Shown here: positions 5,574-5,719 of the stretch, piece by piece
How the letters are laid out: every line of letters begins with the position of its first letter
Position numbering within the stretch: position 1 is the stretch's first letter
Assembly (NCBI GenBank): GCA_031285245.1
Contig: JAITWN010000076.1
Coordinates: 1 to 5,719, forward strand
Source of the DNA: Chromatiales bacterium
GTDB taxonomy: Bacteria > Pseudomonadota > Gammaproteobacteria > SZUA-140
Reading direction: 5' to 3'
DNA length: 5,719 nt
Notes under the pieces: generated by a model
The model's database searches: none
Seen by the model: the letters and a program-made list of their open reading frames with translations, nothing else
Told to the model about the DNA's origin: nothing
Translations under genes and position numbers: made by a program

Positions 5574-5692
5574 GACAGCTCTCTCCTGTGCGGGCGTCCT
5601 GCGCCCTAAAAAATGAATGATCAATGCTGCGCGCCGCAGGCGGGACCAGCGTCGCACACATATTCTAAGGAAAGTCTAAAAAACTCTGCATC

Positions 5693-5719
5693 CTCATTGC
5701 GAGGGGCGCCAGCCCGTGG
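5693..5719. repeat. Start of a REP-like palindromic repeat, cut by window edge
   Basis: CTCATTGCGAGGGGCGCCAG and the bases after it resemble the left half of the dispersed (CG)TCATTGCGAG...GCAATC repeats common in proteobacterial intergenic DNA. The inner arm GGGC (5704-5707) and GCCC (5712-5715) form a short stem around GCCA. The expected closing arm (CAAT...) would lie just beyond 5719. Only half is seen, so the call rests on resemblance. Confidence 0.4.

Noticed and set aside
5574..5657. 28-residue N-terminal extension of the outer-membrane protein
   Set aside because: The extension is Arg-rich and would bury the signal peptide. ATG 5573 has a good AGGAG site and starts a typical signal peptide.
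5662..5667. TAGAAT on the minus strand as the -10 box of the outer-membrane protein gene
   Set aside because: It matches five of six consensus bases, but no acceptable -35 element lies 16-18 bases upstream. Too weak to list as a promoter.
1..5719. A novel defence, mobile or biosynthetic system
   Set aside because: All seven solid genes fall in known housekeeping or envelope families with ordinary spacing. There are no toxin-antitoxin pairs, integrases, repeat arrays or unusual operons.

Overview
The window looks like ordinary chromosomal DNA of a Gram-negative proteobacterium, most likely a betaproteobacterium. The base composition is moderately GC-rich by eye. It encodes a beta-class glutathione S-transferase, a two-domain YccF inner-membrane protein, an LplT-type lysophospholipid flippase, and two Sec-exported envelope proteins, one of which is an outer-membrane barrel ending in an aromatic residue. 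This placement is inference from gene content. No mobile element, CRISPR array, rRNA or tRNA was seen.

Layout from left to right. (1) 1-706, minus: the N-terminal 235 codons of lplT, cut by the left edge, with a TTG start right behind a small hairpin. (2) 707-1093: a 387-base intergenic stretch with the lplT leader, four successive hairpins, and a good rho-independent terminator for the next gene. (3) 1094-1702, minus: a complete beta-class glutathione S-transferase. (4) 1832-3055, minus: a GltS-type sodium/glutamate symporter (ESS family) with a GTG start. (5) 3133-3594, minus: YccF with a GTG start. (6) 3595-3780: a 186-base gap that carries a hydrophobic, probably decayed reading frame on the plus strand and a 19-codon upstream ORF on the minus strand. 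(7) 3781-4521, minus: a SMUG1-type (family 3) uracil-DNA glycosylase strikingly close to the animal enzyme. (8) 4540-4749: the divergent intergenic region, with repeated ATGCGC words. (9) 4750-5025, plus: a secreted PepSY-domain protein. (10) 5082-5573, minus: a small outer-membrane beta-barrel protein, convergent with the PepSY gene and separated from it by a 15-bp hairpin. (11) The right edge carries the start of what looks like a REP-like palindromic repeat.

The genes do not form an obvious pathway. Six of the seven lie on the minus strand. Spacings of about 75-190 bases and a terminator after the transferase argue for mostly separate transcription units, with yccF-gltS the only plausible pair. 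The shared theme is general housekeeping: membrane lipid recycling, glutamate uptake, thiol and xenobiotic defence, base-excision repair, and envelope proteins. The items most worth a second look are the bacterial SMUG1, the altered pore-loop motifs in both halves of the GltS homologue, the hairpin chain at 925-1073, and the two short upstream ORFs that overlap non-ATG start codons. I did not find a convincing new multi-gene system.
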